From the NCBI GenBank assembly GCA_036873135.1, contig JAPTYO010000002.1:2934952-2998951 (forward strand): 64,000 bases of DNA, written 5' to 3'. Under the pieces are notes generated by a model. It was not told the DNA's origin, searched no databases, and saw only the letters and a program-made list of their open reading frames with translations. Numbering within the stretch: position 1 is the stretch's first letter; each line of letters starts with the position of its first letter. A program made the translations under genes and the position numbers. Source of the stretch: Clarkia xantiana subsp. parviflora (Eukaryota > Streptophyta > Magnoliopsida > Myrtales > Onagraceae). Below are positions 35,441-48,386 of this stretch, piece by piece.

Positions 35441-35625
35441 TTCAAACGAATGTTCGACCTGCTGAAGCAATCGGTTTTCTAAAACTAAAACCGACACATT
35501 CACCCATAACTGGACGGTTTTCACTATCTGGCCGGATTCGATGTGCACTTCGATACTTTGAGTGAACCAAGTCGATGGGATGCCCAATTCTCCGTCGAAC
35601 GGTCGGTCCGGGTCTGATAACATTA
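35441..35625. mobile_element. Possible eroded hAT-type element end
   Basis: The right side, GGTCGGTCCGGGTCTGATAA followed by CATTAG, resembles the GGTTCTGATAACACTG end of the element at 37165-37593. The left terminus is not recognisable, so this is likely a truncated copy. Confidence 0.35.
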
Positions 35626-35715
35626 GGGCAAACAGTCTCTTTTTTTTTTTTGCCAAAAAACAGTCTCTTTACTGCAACAACAGAAATCTGAAGTCCCCTT
35701 TAATCATATATATGT

Positions 35716-36480
35716 AGGACTGTCAATTTTGGACACAACCCTAAATGAAGACGAAATTGACCCGGGTTCGGATCCCAACTTTTAGTGTTCGAGTCAGTTT
35801 CGGGTTGACCAGGGAAAAAACTGGTCGGGTTTGGGTTCTGATTCTGGACCCTAAGCTGAAACGTCTGACCCGTATATAATTAAATGGATATTAATTAATA
35901 TATAAAATATTAAAAACAAAAGTAAAATAAAACAATAAAAAATGTGGGAACCATAGCGTCATCACTTTCTGTTTTCTATCAACTAGTCTTCTTCTCATCA
36001 TTTTCAAAAGCTCAGTAAGTGCTTAGACATAGTCACAACTCAACTAATCGAATCACAGACCTCACGCACGGGCACGACTCACAATAAGCGGCAACAGAAA
36101 AGCAAAAATTTAAGTCGCGTTAACTCTTAGTCACTTAGAAAGAATTCCCTACGCATGGACTAATAACTCGAAATTAACAATTGGATTCTATATGGCGGGG
36201 ATAGTATTATTGACAGAGACATGTACATAGAGATTTTATAGGTTGAAGTAGCAAATAACGAGCTCGGAGAAGAGAAGGGTTTGGCAACGATGATGGAATT
36301 GGAGGAGCAGCAAGCACTGGTCAACAAACAAAGAGAAACATATAAATTTATGGACGAGTTATAGGTTGACCCGGATTGACCCGCTAGGTCGGGTTCGGAT
36401 TCTGAGGTCTGACTCGTTATAAAGTTCGGATCGTGTTGGTTGCATATAGACCCTCAAGTCACGAGTCGACCGTTCTGTCC
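35716..36480. repeat. GGGTCGGGTTCGGGT-rich spacer, likely DNA element remnant
   Basis: Both ends (35755-35870 and 36360-36470) are rich in GACCCGGGTTCGGAT and GGTCGGGTTCGGATTCTG words in loosely inverted arrangement around an AT-rich middle. I could not fix termini or a target duplication. Confidence 0.35.
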
Positions 36481-36800
36481 ATAAACTGTTTTACAACCGA
36501 ATAACTTCATAATAAAAATACAAATGGACCTAGGAGGGGTAAAAGATAAAAGTAAAAAAATACATGGTAAAATAAATAAAAAATCACAGTTTGATATTAT
36601 CAGCCCCTCGAAGATCTTCCTCCGCATATGAGAAAGTCTTTACTAGAACCCTTGTTATTATGTAAAACTGTCCGCCAGCCGATGAATTTGAAGGTCGATC
36701 TCTGTCGATCTATCTAAAACCGATCTCCTTCGCTCGAGTCGTGAATAATGAATACTTTTCCAAAGTTTTTCGGTATTGGAGATTCAAGATTGATTAGTGT

Positions 36801-39800
36801 TTAACGCTGGCTCTTGCTAACCGAGTACCAGAGCTTCTTCTGGCAAACCAAGATCTTCTCCTTCTCGACAGCATACTCAGTGTCTTCTTTATGGCATCCC
36901 CATCGCATTCCCTTTGCGATTGTCGCGATAGCGTCGACAAAATAACTAGATTCCCGGATGATCACGTACCCGTTTGGTCGTAGGATTCGGTCCATTTCAA
37001 GGAGCACGAACTTCATTTCGCACCTATTGGAAAAATAGCTTAATGAGTTAACTAGATATTGATGAGGATTATCACTCTTCACTAAAGCTTAAGCTAGCTT
37101 TAGGGGCAAATGGTGTCTTGCCCTTATATTTCTGCGGGTTAAAGAACCTAAAAACAGTCACAAGCAGTGTTATCAGAACCGGACCGGGGCCTGAACCGGC
37201 AGGGCCACCGGTTCCCGGTTCGGCCGGTCGGACCCGGTCCGAACCGGGTCCGACCGGTTTTAGTAAAAAAATGCAAATTTGCATATCCTCTTTGTAAGTT
37301 AACCCTTCTGTAGGTTTTAGTCCGGATCGGGGCCTGCCTCTCTATAAGTTTACCCTAAAAATTTTTTAAATTTATTCTTTATTTTTTATTTAATTTTTTT
37401 TAATGAAAAGAGTTCGAACCGACGAACCGGTGAACCGCCCGGTTCGCCCGAAACCGGCCGGTTCGGTGAAAACCGGACTTCAGAACCGGGTTCGCTTACA
37501 TCCTCCGGAAATAAGCAAACCGGACCGGTGAGGGGTCCCGTTCCGGTCCGACCGCGGTCGGACCGCCGGTCCGGTCCGGTTCTGATAACACTGGTCACAA
37601 GTCGTGTTGTTAATTGATAACCCAAATTTAAAATGTTGATATTCGGTGGATTAATTATTAGATTTGTTGCTTTCCACTATTTTCGTCTAATTTTAGTGTC
37701 AAAATTACCGTTTTAAGTGACAAAAACAATGTGGATTGTGGTTCTAGTCTAGCCCGAGTCCATTTGCTAGAGAAATTAGTTACCTGTGGCTTTCGGCAGT
37801 GAAGAGACCGTCAAGGTGAAGAAGATCATACGTACGAGGATACGTCGAGAAAGCTTCACACCTAACAAACATCCCCCAAAAAAAAAACATTAGTTCAACC
37901 TCAAAACTTCTCATGTACTGAATATCAACAACCAAATCACCAACATACCAATCATGGTAAGTCCCAATCAATCCGCGATCGTAAACCACCGGAAGACTAT
38001 TCGCCCCGTAAGAAGACACGACATTCATGACCCACAACGGATCCCCAATCACCGAAGCCGCGAACCCTCCATAAACCGTGTTCATGTCCATCACATTTCG
38101 TATCTTGTCTGACCCGAGCGAAGGCAGCAACTTCTTGTAGTGCTTTGCCCGAACCTTCCACTTGCTATTGTCGTGTTTGAACATGCTCGGGCTACCACCG
38201 TGCACCTCCGAGACCCTTTCTGGGGCCGAATGTAGCCGTTCGGGCCACTTTGGGAGGGTTTTTAAGGCTAAGTGCTTGAATTTTGGGCTTGGGGCCACGA
38301 CACAGGGTTGGAGCGGAGCGTACCAGGCTTGGTCGGGCTCGAGGCTATCGTCGCACTTTGGCGGATAAGAGTCGGGTTTTTTTAGTTTTTCATAACAAGT
38401 GTTGTCCGAGGTTTTCTGCCATACCGCGATGTCATCTTTTTGGTTGTAGAGCTTGAAACACATGGAGGTGAGGAGTTTTTGGAGGTTGTTGTAGTCGGTT
38501 TTTTGGTCCTCCATCGTCGAGTTCCATCCTCTCCAACGGCGCTTGTAGTTCACGGGCGGGCCGGATAGGACCCAGAAACCGCCTGGTCGGAGGATACGGT
38601 TGATCTCTAGAAGGTAGAGTCCGCCTGAATTATGGAAAAGTAAATATCCGTTAAAGAGAACTTTTAACTAATTCAAACCTCAAAAGCTAATGCTTTCAGC
38701 CCGAAATTGCGAATTTTCATTTTTTTAGATATTTGAAGTAGAAATTACCGAATTCAGTCCACGGGATCAAGCATCTTGAGCAATGTGCCATGTCGAACGA
38801 ACTAGATGGGAAAGGGAGACGCTGGGTTGAAATGATGCCAAGGATCGCAGGTATTCCTCGCTCCAACGCGAATTGAACCTGAGCTTCATGATTATCTCGT
38901 GGTGCCAGAGAAACCGTCAGTATGCCTCGATCTAACAGGTCGCCTCCCCAACTTGCAACCTTAGAAACAAAGTAACCATAGAAAGTAAGAAAGTTGTTAT
39001 AGTGTCATACTCTAATGAGGTTTCTTGGAACACAAGCAAAACCCTAATAAGGTTTCTTGGAACACAAGCAACAACAATAATGTTTTTGGTTACCCCGCAT
39101 CCAGTATCAATGGCGGTCCGGACAGTCCCATCCTTCATCCCTGGAATTAGATCTTGCATCGCATCGACATACTCACTAACACCATTCGGGAACATCGTAC
39201 CTCCTCCGGGAAAATTGAACTTCTCACCTTCCTTTTGTAACCAGTGTTGGTTCGATTTCTCATTGTTGATCCAATCGTAAGGTACATTCCTGTCAATCCA
39301 AGATATACCGCCTTATTAAGATTAAACCCGACAAAACCGAATCACACAATAGAAAATGCAGTAGAGTATCATTACCTGTACCAACACTGATCCCTACTCT
39401 TCGGCCATCTGATCGGCGGCTTGTAGCCATCGGGCGGTGGAACCAAACATTGCTTTCTATCAAAAGGTGGCGGGCAGTGACGCTCCATGAATGTCAATCG
39501 ATGCTTACCGTATTTGTTCCACCTCTGCACCAATAAACAAGATGAAATATCAGTGATCACAATACTAAAATATCAATTCTTTAAATAAAGTACGTTGTTC
39601 ATTCATTTTCAATATTTTCTACCACAAGATTTTAAATCCACCATTACAAGATGAATCGCATTCTTTAAAAAAAAAAAAAACTCAGAAATGAAATCTCTAA
39701 TTGATTATTTCACTTCTTTTCCAAAACACAACATTTTTAACTATCTAAATTACCCATCACTATAATTTCCACACTTTATTAGAGTTTTTCTATGAGATAT

Positions 39801-40101
39801 GACAAAGTGTAGGTAGGAAACACACCTTAGGATCGGTGCAGGGAGTGTAGTCTTGGTAGTCACTGCTGCATTCTGGAAAAGATACCGGTTTAACCTGAAG
39901 CGGCGCCACGGTCGACTCTTTGGCAGCCGGAACCGCCATAGAGACATCCTTGATGTCCCTCACCTCGAACTTCTTGTCGGAACAGAAGATCCCGCCCAAG
40001 TAGTACGATAATCCGCATAGAACAAGAACCAAGATCGTCAAAGGAACAACCCGGGTGTTCTTGTTTTGCAGGGAACCCGGTTTCCCATCTTTATGTTTCA
40101 T
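36801..40101 (-). CDS. PMT21: Putative Golgi methyltransferase, PMT20/PMT21 (ERD3) type
   Basis: Seven exons on the minus strand: 40101-39826, 39524-39376, 39289-39094, 38959-38749, 38624-37949, 37861-37784 and 37023-36801. All are GT-AG and in phase, giving 602 residues. A short cytosolic tail and one signal anchor (about residues 19-39, [20 protein letters not shown]) precede a luminal DUF248 methyltransferase domain. Marker stretches are [30 protein letters not shown], the SAM-binding [34 protein letters not shown] and [12 protein letters not shown], plus a second [15 protein letters not shown] block. The family is thought to methylate pectin or other wall polymers in the Golgi; ERD3 was named as drought-induced (family knowledge). 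A 429-bp hAT MITE lies in the last intron. A leader intron seems to run from about 40,735 to 40,131 (GTACTT donor, TTCTGCAG acceptor). Confidence 0.94.
37165..37593. mobile_element. hAT-type MITE in the last intron of the PMT gene
   Basis: It begins CAGTGTTATCAGAACCGG and ends with the inverse, CCGGTTCTGATAACACTG. Perfect 8-base duplications GTCACAAG flank it at 37157-37164 and 37594-37601. The outer arms are packed with CCGGACCGG and GGTTCGG words and the middle is AT-rich. It encodes nothing. The 8-base duplication and CA...TG ends fit the hAT superfamily. It lies wholly inside the intron between exons 6 and 7 and should be spliced out. Confidence 0.9.
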
Positions 40102-41715
40102 TTCTGCTATGTTACTTCAAATTATCTGCAGAAATCACAGTTAAGAAATCAGAAAAATGATGAACATAGATAAATCTAAGATCTTGGACAGAAATTTTGA
40201 ACATCGGATAAGAACGACGGAGTAGGTAAGATAGTTAACAGTTTCTCAAAGTATAAAATTAACATCAAGACGGGGTGCAGATCTGATCCTTGATATGACT
40301 TTTGAACAAGATTTGTCAAATTTGCATGGATGTTGAAGTAACTGACAGCAACTTGAGTAGAGGACCATCTATTATTATTGCTTAATCCACCTGAAAGCTT
40401 CTTTTTTTTTTTTTTTTTGCAACAACCAGATATCCACTAATCCTTTCTGTATCTACTAAATAACTAAAACCTTGTACTGAAACACCAAAACAGCAAAAAA
40501 AAATAAGAATCCGAAAATAATTTTCAAGAAATGGAGAATCTTTCCCAGATCATCCAACTAAATCTTTGATCTAGATGGGAAAAAACCAAAAGAAACTATA
40601 TGGGTACCTCAGATCTGATGTGAAGTCAAGTCATTCTTGGGGAAAAAAAAGTAGAATACAGGAAGATGTAACCGACATGGATGAAAGACAGAAACAGAGC
40701 AAGCCCAGAAAAGAAACAGAGTAAGAAGTACCTCTCTTAATTATCTATCTGCTGGAGATTTGAATGGCGGGAGATGGAGCCTCGACACTATCAACAAGTG
40801 TTAGAGAGAGAGAGGATGAATCTGAATTAGATTCAGATTTCAGAAGGAAAGGGAAAGGAAATTGAGGGTTTTCCCAGGAATGAAGGAACACGCATTAATA
40901 AGCAGAGCGCGTTCTCTCTCTCTCCACCTCTATCAGCTTATAGAGAAGAACTGTACTTACTCTAACGGAGCATATGCTGCTATCTTCTTCGAGGAAGAGG
41001 AGAGGACCCCATTTCACATGTGGGAATGAATCTAATATTTCGCTAGTATTAATTATTGTTATTATACTTACTGTAAAAAAAATGTCTACTTGACATTTTT
41101 TAAATGAAAAAATACTCTCTACCGTAGAATACTCTGTTCTTGTTTTCAATAGTAGAAACCATAAACAATGGATAGACTTTGCTGAAGAAGGCTAATATGT
41201 GTTTCTAATTCTTGATCTACTTTGGGAATCTTTAACTAGCAGATCTAATGAGAATTAACGGTCTTTTCTATAGGTACGTACTACGTAGGCAACTCTTATT
41301 CAAATTTAGTTGCTTGGAGTTAATGTTGAGTTTGATACTTGTTTATATCATATCATATATATATATATATATATATATGCTGCACATTAAGCTACATTCC
41401 AAACATGGACATTTTCAAATTAGATTACCCAACCATTATATTCTTCAATTTTGCACTTATTGCATTTCTACGTGTACCTCAATCCCAAGTATTTTATGTT
41501 ACCATTAATCTGTCCAGAATAACATATTCTCTGTAATCTCACTTACCTCCTTTCCTATAAGGCTAAAAATCTAAGATCTAAAAAATATATTAATTTTCTA
41601 ATACATTATTTTATTATATTATAATATAAATTTCAGAGTTTATTATTGCATTGTTCTAGATAGATTATAGATATTAGAAAGCCAAGACTTCAGGCATGAG
41701 TAACGGAATGAAAAA
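40102..41715. other. 5' leader, leader intron and promoter of the PMT gene
   Basis: The leader exon appears to lie around 40,737-40,900, with a CTCTCTCTCTC-type tract near 40,805-40,925. Upstream is AT-rich, with an (AT)n run at 41,355-41,378. No other gene seen. Confidence 0.4.
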
Positions 41716-42220
41716 GGGAAAAGTATGTAAAATATGCAACATGTTTGAAAAATATGGTTTTATGGACCAATACGTTTTAAAACGTACAACATGTTTGAAA
41801 AAGATGGTTTTATGGACCATTTTTTTTTAAATGTACAACAAGCTTACAAAAGATGATAATCGTCCAATTATTGTCACTAGTCTCATTAAGTGGACACGTG
41901 CGGATTACGTTTTTAAAAAATAATAATAATTATTATTATTATCTACATCCACCCATTAATAATCATTGTTATGTATAAATTAATTTATTGTTTTAATTAT
42001 TTTTTTTTTCTAAAAATGTGTTTCGCACGTGTCCACTTAATGAGACTATTGATAACAAGTGGACGGTATGTTATTTTAACATCTTTTGCAAGCTTGTTGT
42101 ACATTTTAATACATATTGGTCCATAAAACCATCTTTTTCAAACATGTTGTACATTTTAAAATATATTGATCCATAAAACTATCTTTTTCAAACATGTTGC
42201 ATGTTTTACATACTTTTCCC
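41716..42220. mobile_element. Mutator-like foldback element with 9-bp target duplication
   Basis: It begins GGGAAAAGTATGTAAAA and ends with the inverse, TTTTACATACTTTTCCC. The arms match for nearly 200 bases, down to GTCTCATTAAGTGGACACGT and its inverse. The loop (about 41,910-42,020) is AT-rich with AATAATAATTATTATTATT. A perfect duplication AATGAAAAA flanks it at 41707-41715 and 42221-42229. A 9-base duplication with a G-rich start suits a non-autonomous Mutator-like element. Each arm has internal repeats of ACATGTTTGAAAAAGATGG. Confidence 0.88.
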
Positions 42221-42229
42221 AATGAAAAA

Positions 42230-45200
42230 AGATAAATGAGTATTTATTTTCCACACTATCTGCTGCTTTCTGGTCCTGGGCTTGTGCCTAGCTGTACGTC
42301 TTGTTCCATGTTCTTTGTCTTGTTTCTTGTGGCAATTGTGATTTCTACTTTTCACCTTTTGCTTTACTTTTTAATGATCTGCGCGTTGCTTTCCGACTAA
42401 TTATTATTATTGCAGAAATGTGATTTCTTTAACCCTCTGTGTTCTTCAACTTTTTATTCTTCTTGAGGAAATGCAATGATTTCAACCAATGGAGCACCAC
42501 TTGATGAAATACATGCTCAAGGTCTTACTATTATATAATATAAAACAATTATTTCTCATTTTACTATCACCTTCAAATATTTGAAAAGTAGGTTTTGTAT
42601 ATCAAGAGTCTTTATGAATAACCATATAGTGTGGTGTGGTGATTAAGTAGGTTATTCATTAACTAAAATGATAGTAATTCAAACTATGCAAGTATAAAAA
42701 GATATTTATAGTCAAGTGCATCTATAGTATTAAAGCATGTATATTCGAATTTTAGGAGAAAAAAGTGTATTTACATATGGGTGTTTGAAATATATATGTG
42801 TTTGAGTTTAAATGGACGATAGTCCAAATATGGGCTCAAGTTTGAATATCCCAAGTTTGTTACAGTCTTATTACTAAACTCAAACTATTTAATTAGTATA
42901 CTTAGTGTAATTTTATGGTTTATTATATAATTTTGTGTTGTCTTTTGGGAACCTAATGTATGTTAGTTTTGGATTTTGATATTGTTTAAACTTTGATGAA
43001 TTTGAAATGGTTATAATGGTTTTTTTTTCAATTTTTTTATAAAAATTCAAGCTGACCCAAACCCCTTCTGAAACCTAAATTTACATAGTCCCACCACAAG
43101 TGGACTTTTCAATTTGGACTTCTTTTTTTTTAGAAAATGTCTGTCCTTAAAGTCTCAAGCTCAACCCTATGACGGAGTGTCGTAGGTGGGTTCATTAATT
43201 GAACAACAATCGTTGCATATTTACTTTGCATTTTAAAAAATTAACACTTACATTGGGTCAATTTGTAAAGGGTAGTATAAGTCATAAATATTATTTTATC
43301 TTTTCAAAGGCTTGATAGAATTTGAATCCAAAATATCTTATTAAAGGATAAGCATTAAACTATTATTAGATTGTATCATTAGATGTTTAAAGAAACCATT
43401 TCCGTTGATAGTAAATTCAATTGGATTGGCATGAGTGTTCAGAATGAGTCTCGAGTAGCAGCTACTGAGCTTCGTTGGGATGTTTAATGTGATTTGGTAT
43501 AGTAGTATAGAATTTCTTTCGGGTTAAACAATGTGAGTGTAAATAAAATAGCTTTTACAGTGGTATGTTTGGATTGACGTAGTGTGAAATTATTTGAAAT
43601 GTGCGATTATAAATAACGTGAGCTAAGTAATATAATATTAGATTGCAATATTTAATTGTATTATAATATGAAATATAATGTTAAATTACAATGTTTGATA
43701 TACTCTATAATATGTATTTTTCACAATATTTATTCTTAACACGGATTATTATTATTTACTTATAATAATATTAATCATTATTTAACGACTGACTTGTACT
43801 ATTTAGTTTTTCATGTCAGACTGTCAACATAAGCCAATCATCATCAATCAAATGTTTATTTTGTTTGTAATGACCGACTAGATCTATTCGTTTTACTTTT
43901 ATCGTATCTATTAAAGCCGGGTGTTTGATATATGTGAATTCGAAAGGTGAATCGAAATTACCCTATATTACTTCAGTTCATCAAAAGAAACGCGTTTGGC
44001 CAAAAAAAAAAATCAAAAGAAACGCGTGAGAGTTTTTAAAAAAAGTACAGACACCGCCGTAGATAGTGCACACCGTATTCAGTGGAAAATCATGTAATAT
44101 TGCACAGTAGTTTATTGCTTCATAAATTTAATTTTGGATCAATGGTACTAGATATGTGAGTCATTATTATTTTATTGACTCATATGTTTTAAGAAGTTGT
44201 GATTTGATATATTCATTAAACATACTAATTTGGTGAATTCATATTTATGAAAATTTTGATATTATACAAACTTATTTATAAACTAGTCAATAATAAGTGT
44301 ATTGCGCGGAGTTTATTGTAAATAATAACTTATGTTATGATATATATTAACTTGATTTTGTGCATAAATTATGTTAAATAAATATAATAAAAAAATTTAG
44401 ATGTTTTATCCTTAATTAATTTTTTTATATTACATACTTTAAAAATATATGATATTATATGTCATATAAAAAATTTCACATTTATTTTCACATAAAACAA
44501 TTTGTATGTAAATCAAAGTACCGAAAAAGTTGTGACTCTTTAATTACATTATCTCAAGTTAAAAATTATAATAATGAATAAAAAGAAATAAATAAATTTA
44601 TAGATATTAAAATAACATTTAATGATGTGATTACTGTTTGTGCTTCACGGCAAAATATCAGAAACTCTAAAACTAATTTTAATTTGTATTAAATATAATC
44701 AAGCAAAATTACATTTCTTCATATATATTAAAAAAATAAAAACAATCACGAAGAAATGTATATTTATTTTATTTTAAAAAATCTATCTCTAAAAAAGAAA
44801 AGTATAACATTATTAGATTTTTAATTAATTTCGATAAAAAAATCCAGTTTAATAATTTGAACATATTTAAAACAAAATTATTTTTTTAAATGGGTACCAA
44901 TTATTTGTCGAACCCACAAACATGTGGACCCACCTCTATGAGGAATACATGTTTAGATCGATGTTTTGGAATAGGAATTGAGAATGAGAAATACTATGTT
45001 GTTACTGATTCTTAAATTATATGGAGTAAACATTCATAATTCCTAATTTTGAGGGAATACTTAATCCTAGCATAACCCCTATGATTGAGTATTCCAAGTT
45101 TATTATAATTAAAATAAATAAATAAAAATACTATTTTAGCCCTAATTTATTTATATAGCTCTAATTTATTTATTTACAACATAACATACTTCTAGTTATT

Positions 45201-46014
45201 TACGTACATAATTTATTTTTCTAAATATTTTACAACATGTATTTTACAATTTGTTTCGTTTACGTACATAATCTGTTTTTTACACAATATGTTTTTTTTT
45301 TTACATAATCTGTTTACAAATTTTTTTTTGGCATATTCTGTTCACACGACATGTTTCATGTGTATTATATACAATATATAATGTATTATATCGTGTAGGT
45401 AAATCTAATTAAAATTGTTCATATTTCAATTTAACTAAGAATAATAATTTAACACGTTATTTTTTCTTTACACTATATTGTATTAGTTATAGTGAATTTT
45501 ACAATATTTCAAACAATTGTTTAGAAAAATCATTTAAAAAATGATTTTTTGTAAAAAGATTATCATTTAAAAAAAATCAATTTTTCGCTTAATAATACGT
45601 GATTTGATTTTTTTATGTTTAATATTATTAAATTAATTAATATAAATAGTAAAAATATATATATGTCAATTAGGGCCTATTCTATTCCTTTATATATAAC
45701 ATTTTATCAACCAAACATTGAATTTGTAATCATCGTTCCCTATTCATCAAGTCAACCAAACAACTTCATATTAATATTCCTTATTCTGTATTCCTTATTC
45801 CTTATTCTTTATTCAAATTCCTTGAACCAAACATGCAACTTTTATTTATATATATTATACACGGAACCATCAAGAGTTTTGCGTTGTTTTTATAGAAATA
45901 TATTTAGTTTTGATATTTTCGAATATATTTTATTTGGAGATGTTATTTCAGTGTTTTAGTCCAACATATATTATAACTGCAAATATTTTAGGCCATTTGT
46001 TTAGGTTTATGCCA
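42230..46014. other. Gene-poor AT-rich stretch
   Basis: No protein, tRNA or clear repeat boundary recognised. 44,940-45,840 may be an old element: its right end reads GAACCAAACATGCAAC and its left end ACATGTTTAGATCGATG, a loose inverted match of the 'catgtttggttc' type common in plant MITEs, but I could not fix it. The 45615-45959 frame is AT-rich chance coding. Confidence 0.4.
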
Positions 46015-46022
46015 GGTGTAAG

Positions 46023-46154
46023 CAGTGTTATCAGAACCGGATCGGACACTGAACCGGAGAAACACTGATTATATCCGCCAATTTTGTTCGAATCGGACCA
46101 TTTGAGACACCGATTCCAGTTCAAATTCGGTCGGACCGTTTCGGTTCTGATAAG
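46023..46154. mobile_element. Short hAT-type MITE copy with damaged right end
   Basis: It begins CAGTGTTATCAGAACCGG, the same terminus as the copy at 37165. The right end reads CGGTTCTGATAAG, the expected CGGTTCTGATAACACTG with CACT missing. Perfect 8-base duplications GGTGTAAG flank it at 46015-46022 and 46155-46162. At 132 bp it is a much shortened internal-deletion derivative. Confidence 0.85.
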
Positions 46155-46162
46155 GGTGTAAG

Positions 46163-47389
46163 GACATTCTATTCTAATTGTCATACTCTATTTTTTTTGT
46201 TTTCTCCTCTCTAAATTGGATATGTGACATTTGCAGTTTCAACCAAATTTGTTACTTTTAATATTTATTATCATTCTTTTTTTTTATCCATTTTTCTTTT
46301 TTCGGCCTTTTTTAATTTAACCAAAAAATTAATATTATAAATTTCATATTCAATTTTTATTTTTTCTGAAAATGAGAGGAAAAAATAATTTACACATTAT
46401 AAGTGCTCTAATATACTTAATAATAATTCCGCGCATAGCATGTAGAAAATAATATATAAATTGAGATAAGTTAAATGTTGTCTCGACTTCACGAGATTTA
46501 ATGCAAAAAATAAATGAAAATAATAAAGAATAAAAATATTGTGAAATTAAATATGGATAGTTATTATATACTAAGAAAACAAACTCTAAAATATTTATGA
46601 AAAATAAAAACATCTTTAAGATATTTTTTATAAAGAAATACATATAGATATTCTGGCAATATATATATATTATGACATATACCTTAAAATTATGTATCTT
46701 CAACATTAAATCAGACCCATAAATCTTCCTCTCATACATCGATTCAATTCGCCTCCGCAAGCTTCTGACGGATTTGATTCCTGTCCCTACTTCGTCTTCT
46801 TCATCCACCTCTTAATGTATAAAAATACATTTATTATAAGAAGTTTGCTTGACATAGTGTTCTCCAAGAGTTTTTTTTAGCTATTTGGCTTTTGTTATGT
46901 TTTGAATAATTATCTTTTAAATTAGACTTTATAAAGTGTAGTGATATTTATTTATGCGATGGAATATGAGCGTGTATATGTTATATGACATAAATTAGTA
47001 TGTTTCTGAATATAATTGTATTTTTTTTTATTATATTGTGGTTGTGATTGTTTTGGAATACAAATGAATTATTTACGAACGCGATGAATTTCACTAGCTG
47101 ATAGAGCCAAAGTGTCATCTTGTAGTTTATTCTTTCCTTTTCTGTCACAATCAGAATTAGTAATAGTATATATATATTTTTAGCTATTTGAATATTGTTG
47201 TGTTTTGAATAATTATCTTTTAAACATCTTTTATGGTTATAACACAGATCTTCCCTTTTTGTTAGAGTGCATTGATTGTTGATTGTAATAATGTTTTATA
47301 TTTATTTTTAATCTTAAAAACCGATATTATAATAACTATCAAACGAAAGCTAACGATTCTAGCAAGAAAGGTGGGAATTTCAAAGTAAT
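46163..47389. other. AT-rich spacer
   Basis: A minus-strand frame, 46350-46808, starts MDEEDEVGTGIKSVRSLRRR and soon becomes AT-rich noise. The first 35 codons (46,700-46,808) are more GC-rich than their surroundings and could be a stray exon or captured fragment, but I do not recognise them. Confidence 0.3.
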
Positions 47390-47720
47390 TCAAGATCCAG
47401 TTACATTAGTTGCGACACGGTTAGCAACCTTTTGCGCAAAATGAACATAGTTTCTAGCTACCTCATAAACTGTAAATGAAATCATAGAAATTAGAGTTTT
47501 AATATCATGGATAATCCCAAATATAGAAGGATTGCAAGCAGCGGGAGATAGATTCAATCTGATTAAGCAAAGTAGTCGAATTTGCTAACATAAGTCTGGA
47601 CTCCGGTAGGTACAACTTTGCTAATAGTAATCATGCTCTTCAAGCTAATCATTCAGTCAAAAGTGGACGAGCATCGCCTGCCCTGATTAGTCTGTCTTAG
47701 TCTCTGTCGTGTTATTCTGA
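47390..47720 (-). pseudogene. RNase H relic of a LINE-type element (copy A)
   Basis: The minus strand near 47,390-47,465 reads ARNYVHFAQKVANRVAT, the C-terminal motif of plant LINE RNase H. The nucleotide order upstream (ATTCAATCTGATTAAGCAAA, then CTTTGCTAATAGTAATCATG) parallels the better preserved copy at 48387-48983. No open frame remains. Confidence 0.55.
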
Positions 47721-48386
47721 GACGTATGTCTTATCTCATTTTCAATCTCTCGCCAACTAATAGGTTTTTATTATGATAATAAATCTCCTAATAAACCAAC
47801 ACCACGCGCCATATTAGCTGACGTCCACAACCATGGAAGAAAGTTCAAAATTGCAAGCTTGGTTATAATTTATGCTTTTTTTTCATGCTATAATTTATGC
47901 GGATTAGCTAGGTTTTTTATAATATTATTTTTTAAATTCTAGTTTATATTTTTATCCTATACTATATATGTATGTATATATATGCATCTAGATATATTAA
48001 TATTAAATATATTAAAAGGTATTGAATATACTAAACCCTAAAGATATTTTATTTTATATAAAACATATACTATTATAATATAAAATATACGTAATAAGTA
48101 ATTAAGTATACTAAACAAATCACTTTTAGTAAAAATAATGTAATTATCAATTTTTTACTAAATAGCACGAGTATGAAAATGAAATTTAGAAATCAGAAGT
48201 TTCAATTTTTTTTTTAAATAACACATAATACAATTGATAATCGTTACACGCATGCTTGCGGCGTCTGTTGTTCGCTGCAAGTTTTTTTTTTATGTTAACC
48301 TGCCGCAATATATTATAATAATAAAACCAATACAGGCGCTTCTAAGATTCCCGTAACGAGGACGGGATGTCAGAAGCGGCCCAAGA

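Noticed and set aside
45615..46808. AT-rich open frames (114 and 152 codons)
   Set aside because: Ile/Phe/Tyr/Lys-rich composition expected from AT-rich noise; no motif.
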